From Microbacterium yannicii PS01 (GTDB lineage Bacteria; Actinomycetota; Actinomycetes; Actinomycetales; Microbacteriaceae): a stretch of 64,000 nt of DNA. Below the pieces are notes generated by a model. The model did not search any database and was not told the DNA's origin. It saw only the letters and a list, made by a program, of their open reading frames with translations. Positions within the stretch are counted from its first letter, which is position 1. Each line of letters starts with the position of its first letter. This document shows positions 38,214 through 48,452 of this stretch, in pieces. The stretch is taken from contig NZ_CAJF01000008.1 of assembly GCF_000304335.1 (NCBI RefSeq), positions 1 through 64,000 of the forward strand, read 5' to 3'. The position numbers were made by a program, and so were the translations under genes.

Positions 38214-38397
38214 GCGACTGTCTCGCCTGCCCACAGACTTCGCAGCATCCCGCCAAGCTCGCGGCATCCGTCGCGAAACCTGCGAACTTCGCGCGATTCT
38301 GTGGAGTTCGGGCCGCCGCAGCTTGTGAGACACGACGACCGCCAATGTCTCGCCTCCTGCGGGCGGCACCGGCCCGACGCCGCAGCTTGTGAGACAC
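38214..38397. repeat. Composite palindromic and direct repeats downstream of the DUF559 gene
   Basis: The region holds two exact 20-bp direct repeats of CGCCGCAGCTTGTGAGACAC (38314-38333, 38378-38397), TGTCTCGCC in inverted orientation to their ends, and the 12-mer CACAGACTTCGC shared with the upstream element. No gene was seen here. Confidence 0.7.
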
Positions 38398-38419
38398 CCG
38401 CCGTACGCGCGCCGGCGAT

Positions 38420-39526
38420 TCAGGGCAGGCGGAAGGGCGCCGCGGCGCGCGCCGTGTCGTCGACGGCCAGGCCGGCCAGCACGGCTCCGACCGCGGGCGT
38501 GAACTTGAAGCCGTGGCCCGAGAAGCCGGCGCCGACGACGATGCGGCCCCGCCGGTCGAGCACGAAGTCCTCGGTGTCGGTCGACGTGTAGGTGCAGCTG
38601 ATCGGGACTGCCGAGTCGGGGTCGAGCCCCGGCATCCACTCGCCGACGTATTCGCGCAGGCGCTCCGCGAGCGCCGGCACGGGCCGATAGGTGCGGGCGT
38701 CGGGGTCGACGACGGGACCGACGAGGTGCAGGCCGACCTTGACGCCCTCGCCCGGGGCCGGCATGCCGTACACGTTGCCGATCTGACGATCGGGATCGAC
38801 GAAGTGGTTGAACGAGGGCCAGTCGGCCGGGGCGCCGCGCGGCGTGAAGTGAGCCGGGCTCTCTTCCGTCACGGTCAGCCGGGGCAGGGGGAAGGACGGG
38901 GGAAGGATGCCGGAGGTCCAGGCTCCGGCGGTGACCACCACGACGTCGGCCACGATGTCGGCGCGTGTGCCGTCCGCCTCGACGGTCACGACGACGCCGT
39001 CGGCCCGCTCCTCGAGCGCGGTGACGGCGTGCCCGAAGCGGATGTCGGCCCCGAGGCCGCGCGCGCCCCGCTCGAGCGCCTCGAGGGCGGCGGCCGCCCT
39101 GACCACGCCCGCATCGGGCGTGAAGAGCGCGTCGCCGTCGAAGCGCATGCCGCTCCAGCGGCGGCCGGCTTCGGTCGCCGAGAGCACCTCGGCGCGCTCG
39201 CCGCGCGCCGACAGCGCGGCGTGGACGCCGCCGATCACCGCCGGGTCGCCGTGCGTGACGAGGCCGTGCAGGCGCAGCAGCGGCTCGCCGGTGGTGCGGG
39301 CGAGCTCGTCCCACTCGGTCCGGGCAAGGGTCAGCAGGTCGAGGTAGTGCTCGGCGGCGTACGCGTTGTTGAAGTTGCGGGTGGCGCCGTGCGACGCTCC
39401 GCGCGCGTGACCCCGCTCGAACCTCTCCAGTGCGAGCACCGGTTGCCCGCGGCGGGCGAGCTGCCACGTCACGGCGAGGCCCATCGCGCCGGCGCCGATC
39501 ACGAGGTAGGGGACGCGTGCGGTCAT
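38420..39526 (-). CDS. Sarcosine oxidase / N-methyltryptophan oxidase-like FAD enzyme
   Basis: A 368-residue DAO-superfamily flavoenzyme. The FAD motif VIGAGAMGLAVTWQLARRG is at 9-27, HGATRNF follows as in monomeric sarcosine oxidases, and the C-terminus has GAGFSGHGFKFTPAVG. A Cys in VPISCTYTST lies where this family forms the covalent flavin bond. It should oxidise an N-methyl or secondary amine, releasing H2O2; the substrate is not clear. The ATG at 39526 follows GGGAGGATGGGGGC. No related genes are adjacent. Confidence 0.87.
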   Translation of the reverse strand: MTARVPYLVIGAGAMGLAVTWQLARRGQPVLALERFERGHARGASHGATRNFNNAYAAEHYLDLLTLARTEWDELARTTGEPLLRLHGLVTHGDPAVIGGVHAALSARGERAEVLSATEAGRRWSGMRFDGDALFTPDAGVVRAAAALEALERGARGLGADIRFGHAVTALEERADGVVVTVEADGTRADIVADVVVVTAGAWTSGILPPSFPLPRLTVTEESPAHFTPRGAPADWPSFNHFVDPDRQIGNVYGMPAPGEGVKVGLHLVGPVVDPDARTYRPVPALAERLREYVGEWMPGLDPDSAVPISCTYTSTDTEDFVLDRRGRIVVGAGFSGHGFKFTPAVGAVLAGLAVDDTARAAAPFRLP

Positions 39527-39581
39527 GCCCCCATCCTCCCAGCCTCGGCCAGGGAGGCGCCGGAGCCCTCACGCCCGCCGC

Positions 39582-39587
39582 TACCCT
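39582..39587 (+). promoter_or_regulatory. -10 box for leaderless TMEM175-like gene
   Basis: TACCCT ends 6 nt before the GTG at 39594. Confidence 0.6.
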
Positions 39588-39593
39588 GAACCC

Positions 39594-40217
39594 GTGATCA
39601 GGCAGCGGCGGCATCCGGCGGCGACTCAGCGCACCGTGCGACTCGAGGCGTTCACCGACGGGGTGTTCGCGATAGCCGCGACGCTCCTCGTGCTCGACCT
39701 CACGACGCATACTTTCGGCGAGGTCTCGAGCAACGGCGAACTGTGGACGGCGCTGCTGGGCATGGGCGAGCAGTTCTTCAACTTCGCATTGAGCTTCGTG
39801 CTGCTGTGTCTGCTGTGGATGGTGCACGTCCAGCAGTTCGAGCACATCGCCCGCGCGGACGCGACGCTCATCTGGCTCAACAACGCACGGCTCCTCTTCG
39901 TGGTGCTCGTTCCGTTCGCGACCGGACTGACCACCGAGTACTCCGAGTACTTCGCCGGACGCATGGCGATGCCGGTCACGTTCTTCCTCGCGATCCTGTT
40001 CAGCTGGGTGCAGTGGCAGTGGGCCGTCCGCCGGCGCGACGTCATGCTGCCGGACCTGACGGCAGCGGATGCCGTCGCCTACGGCCGTGGCTCGCTCAGC
40101 GCCGTCCTGATCGCTGCCGTCGTCGTCGTGCTTTCGCCCTGGATCGGATCGGCGGCCTTCCTGCTGTTCCTCCTCGACGGCCCGCTTACCCGCGTGCTTC
40201 GCGGCAAAGGCGACTGA
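39594..40217 (+). CDS. TMEM175-family potassium channel-like protein
   Basis: A 207-residue membrane protein with about six helices. The N-terminal RLEAFTDGVFAIAATLL (Arg17, Phe20, Thr21, Asp22) matches the signature R-x-x-F-S-D of bacterial TMEM175 K+ channels, in which this helix lines the pore; here Ser is replaced by Thr. The GTG agrees with the leaderless -10 box; a longer frame from 39525 is not supported. Confidence 0.85.
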   Translation: MIRQRRHPAATQRTVRLEAFTDGVFAIAATLLVLDLTTHTFGEVSSNGELWTALLGMGEQFFNFALSFVLLCLLWMVHVQQFEHIARADATLIWLNNARLLFVVLVPFATGLTTEYSEYFAGRMAMPVTFFLAILFSWVQWQWAVRRRDVMLPDLTAADAVAYGRGSLSAVLIAAVVVVLSPWIGSAAFLLFLLDGPLTRVLRGKGD

Positions 40218-40264
40218 CCCGCAGGCTGGCGGAAAGACGCTGGTCGTGCGTCGGGTGCGCGGCG

Positions 40265-40270
40265 TATCGT
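40265..40270 (+). promoter_or_regulatory. -10 box for leaderless DUF2277 gene
   Basis: TATCGT ends 7 nt before the ATG at 40278. Confidence 0.55.
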
Positions 40271-40277
40271 CGGGGGC

Positions 40278-40556
40278 ATGTGCCGGAACATCCACACGCT
40301 CCACAACTTCGAGCCCGCGGCATCCTCCGATGAGGTCCACGCCGCCGCGCTGCAGTACGTCCGCAAGATCGCGGGCACGACGAAGCCCTCCAAGGCCAAT
40401 CAGGAGGCCTTCGACCGCGCCGTGCACGAGATCGCGCACATCACGCAGCATCTTCTCGACGACCTCGTCGCCGTGACGCCGCCCAAGAACCGCGAGGAGG
40501 AGGCGGCCAAGGCGCGCGAGCGCGCGATCAAGTCCGGCCGGTACGCCGCTGCCTGA
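40278..40556 (+). CDS. DUF2277 family protein
   Basis: A 92-residue protein of unknown function with the strongly conserved opening MCRNIHTLHNFEP, AALQYVRKIAGTTKPS and ending in a charged helix (REEEAAKARERA). Length and sequence match DUF2277, a small cytoplasmic family. Confidence 0.88.
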   Translation: MCRNIHTLHNFEPAASSDEVHAAALQYVRKIAGTTKPSKANQEAFDRAVHEIAHITQHLLDDLVAVTPPKNREEEAAKARERAIKSGRYAAA

Positions 40557-40607
40557 GTCGCAGCACCCGCGGGTCGTCGGCGACCGGTAGCCGAGACGCG
40601 GGTCCGG

Positions 40608-40613
40608 TAGTCT
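40608..40613 (+). promoter_or_regulatory. -10 box of the ABC-F gene
   Basis: TAGTCT lies 48 nt before the GTG at 40662, giving a leader of about 42 nt with ACAGGATCATC as ribosome-binding site. Confidence 0.45.
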
Positions 40614-40661
40614 GGTCGGCTGCCCAGCCGCCGACAGGGCGCGGCAGCGGACAGGATCATC

Positions 40662-42350
40662 GTGGGTTACATCGACATCGCCGCCGTCTCGTACGCGCTC
40701 CCCGACGGGCGTCCGCTGCTCGACGAGGTGTCTTTCCGCGTCGGCGAGGGGTCGACGACCGCGCTCATCGGCCAGAACGGCGCGGGCAAGACCACCCTGC
40801 TGCGCATCGTGAGGGGCGAGGTCGACCCGCACGGCGGCGTCGTCTCGATCGACGGCGGTCTCGGGGTCATGGATCAGTTCGTCGGCCACGGCGAGGCCGG
40901 TCAGACCGTCCATGATCTGCTGATCTCGGTCGCGCCCGATCGTGTCCGCAGGTCGGCTCGCGAGCTGGAGGACGCCGAGGCCGCCATCATCGAGCAGGAC
41001 GATCTCGACACCCAGATGCGCTATGCCGGCGCGCTCGCCGACTATGCCGAGGCCGGCGGCTACGAGTACGAGACGGTGTGGGACACGTGCACGACCGCGG
41101 CCCTCGGCATCCCGTTCTCGCGTGCGCGGTTCCGCGAGCTCACCACGCTGTCAGGAGGGGAGCAGAAGCGGCTGGCGCTGGAGGCGCTGCTGCGCGGACC
41201 CGATCAGGTGCTTCTGCTCGACGAGCCCGACAACTATCTCGACGTCCCCGGCAAGCGCTGGCTCGAAGAGCGACTGCGGGAGACGCCGAAGACCGTGCTG
41301 CTGGTGTCGCACGACCGCGAGCTGCTGGCACGGGCCGCCGATCGCATCGCGACGCTCGAGGTCGGCGGAGCGGGCAGCACCGCGTGGGTGCACGGCGGCG
41401 GGTTCGGCACGTATCACCGGGCCCGCGACGAGCGCATGGAGCGCCTGGACGAACTGCGCCGGCGCTGGGACGAGCAGCACGTCAAGCTCAAAGAGCTCGT
41501 CGCGACGCTCAAGGTCAAGGCCACCGCGAACGACTCGTTCACGTCGCGATACCGGGCGGCGCAGACGCGGCTGCGCAAATTCGAAGAGGCCGGACCGCCC
41601 CAGGAGCGGCCGAAAGAGCAGGACCTCGCGCTGCGCCTGCGCGGCGCCCGCACCGGCAAGCGCGCGGTGGTCGCCGAGCAGCTCGAGCTGACCGGCCTCA
41701 TGAAGCCGTTCGACCTCGAGGTGTGGTTCGGCGACCGCGTCGCGGTGCTCGGCTCGAACGGGTCGGGCAAGTCCCACTTCCTGCGGCTGCTCGCGCGCGG
41801 CGGCACCGACCCCGACGCGCGGCTGGGTCACCTCACGACGACCGGCGCGGGCCTCGAGACCGTCGCCCACACCGGCCGCGCCGTCCTCGGGGCACGCGTC
41901 GTGCCGGGCTGGTTCGCCCAGACCCACAAGCACCCCGAGTTCACCGGACGCTCGCTGCTCGACATCCTGCACCGCGGTGAAGACGCGCGGGCGGGTCTGC
42001 CGAGGGATGCCGCGAGCTCGGCGTTGGACCGCTACGGACTCGTCGCCCAGGCCGAGCAGACGTTCGAGAGCCTGTCGGGCGGCCAGCAGGCCCGGTTCCA
42101 GATCCTGCTGCTCGAGCTCTCGGGTGCGACGCTGCTGCTGCTCGACGAGCCGACCGACAACCTCGACCTCGTCTCGGCCGAGGCGCTGCAGGACGCGCTC
42201 GCGCGGTTCGAGGGCACCGTGCTCGCCGTCACCCACGACCGCTGGCTGGCGAAGTCGTTCGACCGGTTCCTGGTGTTCGGATCGGACGGTCGCGTGCTCG
42301 AGTCCGACGCACCCGTGTGGGACGAGACCCGGGTGGTCCGCGAGAGATGA
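40662..42350 (+). CDS. ABC-F family ATPase
   Basis: A 562-residue protein with two ATP-binding domains and no membrane part. Walker A1 is GQNGAGKTT (37-45) with LSGGEQKRLALEALL and LLLDEPDNYLD; Walker A2 is GSNGSGKS (364-371) with LSGGQQARFQILLLEL and LLLDEPTDNLD. The linker between them is charged and helical (about 250-330). ABC-F proteins act on ribosomes, as translation factors or antibiotic-protection proteins; which applies here cannot be told. Terminator immediately after the stop. Confidence 0.9.
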   Translation: MGYIDIAAVSYALPDGRPLLDEVSFRVGEGSTTALIGQNGAGKTTLLRIVRGEVDPHGGVVSIDGGLGVMDQFVGHGEAGQTVHDLLISVAPDRVRRSARELEDAEAAIIEQDDLDTQMRYAGALADYAEAGGYEYETVWDTCTTAALGIPFSRARFRELTTLSGGEQKRLALEALLRGPDQVLLLDEPDNYLDVPGKRWLEERLRETPKTVLLVSHDRELLARAADRIATLEVGGAGSTAWVHGGGFGTYHRARDERMERLDELRRRWDEQHVKLKELVATLKVKATANDSFTSRYRAAQTRLRKFEEAGPPQERPKEQDLALRLRGARTGKRAVVAEQLELTGLMKPFDLEVWFGDRVAVLGSNGSGKSHFLRLLARGGTDPDARLGHLTTTGAGLETVAHTGRAVLGARVVPGWFAQTHKHPEFTGRSLLDILHRGEDARAGLPRDAASSALDRYGLVAQAEQTFESLSGGQQARFQILLLELSGATLLLLDEPTDNLDLVSAEALQDALARFEGTVLAVTHDRWLAKSFDRFLVFGSDGRVLESDAPVWDETRVVRER

Positions 42351-42352
42351 AC

Positions 42353-42386
42353 GGTTCCGGATGCCGGGCCCTCGGCATCCGGAACC
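42353..42386 (+). terminator. Terminator after the ABC-F gene
   Basis: A perfect 14-bp stem (42353-42366 with 42373-42386) with a GGCCCT loop and the shared GGATGCC core. Confidence 0.85.
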
Positions 42387-42415
42387 CTCCACGCGGGCGC
42401 GACGGACCCGCCGGG

Positions 42416-42421
42416 TAGGCT
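42416..42421 (+). promoter_or_regulatory. -10 box for leaderless guaB3
   Basis: TAGGCT ends 6 nt before the GTG at 42428. Confidence 0.6.
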
Positions 42422-42427
42422 GGGTTC

Positions 42428-43552
42428 GTGAGCATGGACATCGAACTCGGTCGCGCCAAGCGCGCACGCCGCGCCTACACGTTCGACGACATCGCGGTGG
42501 TTCCGTCGCGGCGCACGCGCAACCCCGAAGATGTCTCGACCGCGTGGTCGATCGACGCGTTCAGCTTCGACATCCCGGTGCTGGGCGCCCCGATGGACTC
42601 GGTGGTCAGCCCCCGGACCGCGATCATGCTGGGCCAGCTCGGCGGCCTGGGCGTGCTCGACCTCGAGGGCCTCTGGACCCGCTACGACGACCCCGAGCCG
42701 CTGCTGCGCGAGATCTCGGGCCTCGACAAGACCGCCGCGACCCGCCGCATGCAGGAGCTGTACGCCGAGGCGATCAAGCCCGAGCTCGTGCGCGATCGAC
42801 TCGCCGAGATCCGCGCGGCCGGAGTGACCGTCGCCGGAGCTCTGACGCCGCAGCGCACCCAGGACCTCTACGAGACCGTCGTCGCCGCCGGCGTCGACCT
42901 CTTCGTCATCCGGGGCACGACCGTGTCGGCCGAGCACGTCTCGAGCGTCGACCAGCCGCTGAACCTCAAGAAGTTCATCTACGACCTCGACGTTCCCGTG
43001 ATCGTGGGCGGCGCCGCGACGTACACCGCCGCGCTGCACCTCATGCGCACCGGCGCTGCCGGCGTGCTCGTCGGCTTCGGCGGCGGAGCAGCCTCGACCA
43101 CGCGCGCGACGCTCGGCCTTCACGCGCCGATGGCCACCGCGGTCGCCGATGTGGCCGGCGCGCGTCGCGACTACCTCGACGAGTCGGGCGGCCGCTACGT
43201 GCACGTCATCGCCGACGGCGGCGTGGGCACGTCGGGCGACATCGTCAAGGCGCTCGCGATGGGCGCCGACGCGGTCATGCTCGGCGTGGCGCTGGCGCGC
43301 GCGACGGATGCCCCGGGGCAGGGCTTCCACTGGGGACCCGAGGCACACCACGCCAGGCTCCCGCGCGGACGCCGCGTGAAGGTCGACCAGGTCGCGCCGC
43401 TCGAAGAGATCCTCTACGGTCCGGCGCCCGTTGCCGACGGCACGGCCAATCTCATCGGGGCGCTGCGCAAGTCGATGGCGACCACCGGATACTCCGACCT
43501 CAAGGAGTTCCAGCGCGTCGAGGTCGTCGTCGCGCCGTACGCCGCCGGATGA
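42428..43552 (+). CDS. guaB3: GuaB3-family IMP dehydrogenase-like protein
   Basis: A 374-residue IMPDH/GMPR-superfamily protein of the actinobacterial GuaB3 type, lacking CBS domains. It has YTFDDIAVVPSRRTRNPEDV, LGAPMDSVVSP and IADGGVGTSGDIVKALAMGAD. The substrate-site Cys loop of true IMPDH (SICTTR) is replaced by a GFGGGAASTTR segment, so classical Cys-based IMPDH catalysis is not expected. It lies between ABC-F and SURF1, about 1.6 kb before guaA. Confidence 0.92.
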   Translation: MSMDIELGRAKRARRAYTFDDIAVVPSRRTRNPEDVSTAWSIDAFSFDIPVLGAPMDSVVSPRTAIMLGQLGGLGVLDLEGLWTRYDDPEPLLREISGLDKTAATRRMQELYAEAIKPELVRDRLAEIRAAGVTVAGALTPQRTQDLYETVVAAGVDLFVIRGTTVSAEHVSSVDQPLNLKKFIYDLDVPVIVGGAATYTAALHLMRTGAAGVLVGFGGGAASTTRATLGLHAPMATAVADVAGARRDYLDESGGRYVHVIADGGVGTSGDIVKALAMGADAVMLGVALARATDAPGQGFHWGPEAHHARLPRGRRVKVDQVAPLEEILYGPAPVADGTANLIGALRKSMATTGYSDLKEFQRVEVVVAPYAAG

Positions 43553-43559
43553 CGCTAGC

Positions 43560-44606
43560 GTGACCGACCCTTCGACAGGCTCAGGGACCGACCCTTCGAC
43601 GGGCTCAGGGACCGACCCTTCGACGGGCTCAGGGACCGACCCTTCGACGGGCTCAGGGACCGGCTCTTCGACGGGCTCAGGAACCGGCTCTTCGACTGGC
43701 CCGGTCGCTGAGCACGGCCCTTCGACAGACTCGGGAGCCGACCTGTCGACAGACCCGGTCGCTGAGCCTGTCGAAGCGTTCCCGCCGACCCTGCGCGAGG
43801 TCATGCTCCGGCCGCAGTGGATCGGGATGCTGCTGCTGTGCCTCGTCGTCGCGGGAGTGTTCGCGTGGCTCGGGCAGTGGCAGCTGGGACGTGCCATCGA
43901 CACCGACCCGCCGCCGCCGGGCGCCACCGAGCAGGTACGGCCCCTCGAGGACGTCGCCTCGCCCGGCGAGTACCTGCCCGAGCCCCTCGTCGGGCAGCGG
44001 GTCGAGACGGCGGGGGCCTGGGTTCCACGAGACTTCCTGATCGTCGAGTCCCGCTTCAACGACGGCGTCGAAGGCTTCTGGGTGACCGGGCAGCTCCGCC
44101 TCGACCCTTCGACTGGCTCAGCGACCGACGAGCCGACGTCGGTCGCGGTCGCGCTCGGCTGGGCGGCCACCGAGGACGACGCGCTCGCCGCCATCGAGCG
44201 GCTCGCGTCCGACGCATCCGAGGGCGATGTCGTGGAGGTGACAGGCCGCCTCATCTCGGACGAGGGCCCGCTGCCGCCGTCGACGCGCGGCGATCCGCAG
44301 ACCATGACGCGCATGTCGCCCGCGGCCCTGCTCGGCCGCTGGCACGACGTCGATCAGCTGAACGTCTACCGGCCGTATCTGGCGTCGTCGGAGCCGTTCG
44401 CCGGGCTCACCGCCATCACGTCGCCCGCGCCCGACGAGGCATCGAGCGTCAACTGGCTCAACGTCTTCTACGCCGCCGAATGGGCGGTGTTCGCGGGCTT
44501 CGCCTTCTACCTCTGGTACCGCCTCGCTCGCGATCAGTGGGAGAAGGAGCTCGAGGACTTCGAGGACGACCAGCAGCCGGACGGCGCCCCGGAAACCCGC
44601 GGGTAG
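43560..44606 (+). CDS. SURF1 family protein with repeat-derived N-terminus
   Basis: A 348-residue reading. From about residue 75 it is a SURF1-type protein: [19 protein letters not shown] (helix 1), GQWQLGRA, a beta-rich extracytoplasmic part and a C-terminal helix ([20 protein letters not shown]). SURF1 assists cytochrome c oxidase assembly. The first 70 residues are an octapeptide repeat TDPSTGSG encoded by an in-frame 24-bp intergenic-type repeat, and one more copy ([10 protein letters not shown]) sits inside the domain at 44102-44126. The GTG at 43560 has no good ribosome-binding site, so a downstream start such as ATG 43803 is possible but would cut into the conserved region. Confidence 0.8.
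   Translation: MTDPSTGSGTDPSTGSGTDPSTGSGTDPSTGSGTGSSTGSGTGSSTGPVAEHGPSTDSGADLSTDPVAEPVEAFPPTLREVMLRPQWIGMLLLCLVVAGVFAWLGQWQLGRAIDTDPPPPGATEQVRPLEDVASPGEYLPEPLVGQRVETAGAWVPRDFLIVESRFNDGVEGFWVTGQLRLDPSTGSATDEPTSVAVALGWAATEDDALAAIERLASDASEGDVVEVTGRLISDEGPLPPSTRGDPQTMTRMSPAALLGRWHDVDQLNVYRPYLASSEPFAGLTAITSPAPDEASSVNWLNVFYAAEWAVFAGFAFYLWYRLARDQWEKELEDFEDDQQPDGAPETRG
43563..43778 (+). repeat. 24-bp tandem repeat of the CCCTTCGACAGGCTCAGG type
   Basis: Six clear 24-bp units start at 43563, 43587, 43611, 43635, 43659 and 43683, followed by degenerate copies including one in reverse orientation near 43762-43778. This core is known as a dispersed intergenic repeat in actinobacteria; here it is read in frame. 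Confidence 0.85.
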
Positions 44607-44609
44607 ACT
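44604..44609 (+). promoter_or_regulatory. -10 box overlapping the SURF1 stop codon
   Basis: TAGACT ends 6 nt before the ATG at 44616; its TAG is the SURF1 stop codon. Confidence 0.6.
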
Positions 44610-44615
44610 GGGGCC

Positions 44616-45112
44616 ATGCCCCGCGCCCCCAAGCTCGCCTCTTTCCCGGCGATCCGCGGAGCCCTGAGGTTCTACCAGATCTGCTCGATCATCACGGGCA
44701 CGATGCTGCTGCTGCTGGTCGCCGAGATGGTCGCCAAGTACGCGCTCGGCTACGAGCTGTACCTCGGCGGATCCGGCGGCTTCCTGTGGTTCGCGCCCGT
44801 GGTCGAGACCGCGGCAGGCCTCGAGTCCACCGGCGACGGATTCAACCTCTCGCTCGGCATCCTTGTCGCCCACGGCTGGTTCTACGTCGTCTACCTCATC
44901 TCGTGCTTCCGCGTCTGGAGCCTGATGCGGTGGAACCTGCTGCGTCTGGCGATGCTCGCCGCCGGCGGCATCGTGCCGCTGCTGTCGTTCTTCATGGAGG
45001 CCCGCGTCGCGCGCGACGTGAAGCAGTACCTGAGGCAGCGAGAGGACGCGGAACTGCATACCGGCGCCGACCACTCTTCTTTGACTCATGCGATCCCGAC
45101 GGAGAACAAGCG

Positions 45113-45116
<4 letters not shown>
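44616..45116 (+). CDS. DUF3817 family membrane protein
   Basis: A 166-residue protein with three to four hydrophobic helices (about 20-40, 82-105, 112-130) and the pattern [19 protein letters not shown] and [13 protein letters not shown] typical of DUF3817. Function unknown. DUF3817 genes commonly precede guaA in actinobacteria, as here; the stop overlaps the guaA GTG by 4 bp, so the leaderless promoter upstream probably also drives guaA. Confidence 0.88.
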
Positions 45117-46696
<1,580 letters not shown>

Positions 46697-46701
46697 CTTC
46701 T

Positions 46702-46737
46702 GACGGATGCCTCGGACCTCGGTCCGAGGCATCCGTC
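46702..46737 (+). terminator. Terminator after guaA
   Basis: A perfect 17-bp stem (46702-46718 with 46721-46737), again built on GGATGCC/GGCATCC. Confidence 0.85.
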
Positions 46738-46826
46738 GTCCCTCCTGCACCCGGCAGGTGAACGGGGAGGACGAGCGCGCGGGCGAGGAGTGGGAGGGCG
46801 GGGATTGCGTGGGGGAGGATGGGAGC

Positions 46827-48221
46827 ATGGCGCAGTTCCCGGATGCCGAGTACCTCATCCTCTCGAGCAGGCTCATTCCCGATCACGACGGCGGGTACGG
46901 GTTCGCGGTCCTGGCGCGGGCGCGGCAGATGGCGGCGGCCGGCGTCGGTGAGGGGCGCGGTCCGCTTCTGCTGACGTTCGACCCCGGAACCGCCGCCGAC
47001 CACGCGCAGCACCGGCGGGCGTTCGACGAGCGGGACCTGATCGTCGCCCCCGACCGCATGCGCAACCTCTTCGATGAGGCATCCGATCCCCGCGGCGGCG
47101 CTGCCGCGTGGCTGCGCGCGGCCGCCCACGCCGGCGACCCCGACCCCGCGCTCGAGTACCGCAGCGTCGCCGATGCCGAGGGGCGTCCGGTCGTCGGGCT
47201 TCCCGTCATCCATGGCGACCCGGACTGGCACATCACGACCGCCCCTGTCGCCATCTACGGGCCCGACGGCGCTGTGCAAGGCACCCTCGCCGGGTTCGGG
47301 GCGCTCTACCGGGCGTGGCTCGAGCACGTCGTGGCCCAGCTTCGCGCCCAGAACGGCCCGAAGCCGGTCGTCGTCATCTGCGAGTCGCGGCAGCTGGGCG
47401 AGCTCATCGCGGGATGGAGCGATCCCGGAGTCCGGCTCATCCACTCGATCCACACCATCCACCTCGAGCCGCCGTACACCCCCGACGCCCCCGTCAACGC
47501 CCTCTGGGACCGATGGTTCAGCATGGCCGAGCGCTTCGACGCCGTGCTGTGGCTCAGCGAATCCCAGCGCACCGACGTCGTCGAGCGCTTCGGCGAAGAG
47601 GGCGTGCACCTCGTGATCCCCGCCGGCGTGCCTGCGGCGTCCTCCGTGACGCCGAGTTCGCAGCGCGACCGCGGCCGCGTCGTCATGCTCAACCGGCTCG
47701 CGCCCGGCAAGCGCGTCGACCACGCGATCCGCGCGTTCCGCGACGTCGTGGCCGCGGTGCCGCACGCCACGCTCGACATCTACGGCGGCGGAGTCGAGCA
47801 CGACCGCCTGCAGGCGCTCATCGACGAGCTGCGCCTAGGGGCGCACGTCGTGCTGCGCGGGACCACCGACGATCCGGGTCGCGTCCTGGACGCGGCATCC
47901 GCTTTCCTGACGACCTCGGCGTTCGAGGGCCAGGCGCTCGCGATCGTCGAGGCGATGGTGCACGGGTGCCCGGTCGTCGCCTACGACGTGCGCTACGGTC
48001 CGCGCGACCACCTCGCCAACGGCGGCGGCGTGCTGGTGCCCGACGGAGACGAGGCCGCGCTCGCCGCAGCCATCGTCCGCGTGATCGACGATCCTGAGGA
48101 GCACGCGCGCCTGGCCCGTGAGGCCGCGCAGATGGCGCGCCGGGTCGATCCCGATCGCGTCACCGAGGCCCTCGCGCAGGCGGTGCACGACGTGCTCGCC
48201 GCCCCCTCGCGTCGCGCGTAG
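46827..48221 (+). CDS. GT4-type glycosyltransferase (TagE-like)
   Basis: A 464-residue GT-B glycosyltransferase. The C-terminal half has VVMLNRLAPGKRVDHAI, the nucleotide-sugar motif EGQALAIVE (E-x7-E) and DVRYGPRDHL. The mid part VRLIHSIHTIHLEPPY resembles teichoic-acid glucosyltransferases (TagE/TarM group), so wall-polymer decoration is possible. The ATG follows GGGGGAGGATGGGAGC. Monocistronic. Confidence 0.82.
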   Translation: MAQFPDAEYLILSSRLIPDHDGGYGFAVLARARQMAAAGVGEGRGPLLLTFDPGTAADHAQHRRAFDERDLIVAPDRMRNLFDEASDPRGGAAAWLRAAAHAGDPDPALEYRSVADAEGRPVVGLPVIHGDPDWHITTAPVAIYGPDGAVQGTLAGFGALYRAWLEHVVAQLRAQNGPKPVVVICESRQLGELIAGWSDPGVRLIHSIHTIHLEPPYTPDAPVNALWDRWFSMAERFDAVLWLSESQRTDVVERFGEEGVHLVIPAGVPAASSVTPSSQRDRGRVVMLNRLAPGKRVDHAIRAFRDVVAAVPHATLDIYGGGVEHDRLQALIDELRLGAHVVLRGTTDDPGRVLDAASAFLTTSAFEGQALAIVEAMVHGCPVVAYDVRYGPRDHLANGGGVLVPDGDEAALAAAIVRVIDDPEEHARLAREAAQMARRVDPDRVTEALAQAVHDVLAAPSRRA

Positions 48222-48267
48222 CCGGGGCCTGCTGCCTCGCGCGGCCGGATGCGGTGGTCGCGCCGTC

Positions 48268-48359
48268 CGCAACTCCTGAGAAATGGACAGCAGAGCGGGT
48301 GGCCGCGGCGGATCCCTCAGGGGGATCACACCGACGCCGGAAGGTTCTCAGGAGTTGCG
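48268..48359. repeat. 92-bp intergenic element with perfect 15-bp terminal inverted repeats
   Basis: The arm 48268-48282 (CGCAACTCCTGAGAA) is the exact reverse complement of 48345-48359; the interior has a further GATCCCT-AGGGGATC palindrome. Same design as the element at 8392-8489. It fills the 231-bp gap upstream of the clpP pair, where no gene was seen. Confidence 0.7.
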
Positions 48360-48452
48360 CACCGGCTGCGACCGGCACCCGGTCTGCTGAGGGCGGAGCC
48401 GCCGCGAGCGGAAACGGATGCCGCGGCCGCCCCGCCGGCGCAGGCTGTGGGC

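Noticed and set aside
38124..40913. 929-codon minus-strand frame
   Set aside because: It runs through the sarcosine-oxidase-like gene in another frame and antisense to TMEM175, DUF2277 and ABC-F; no recognisable domain.
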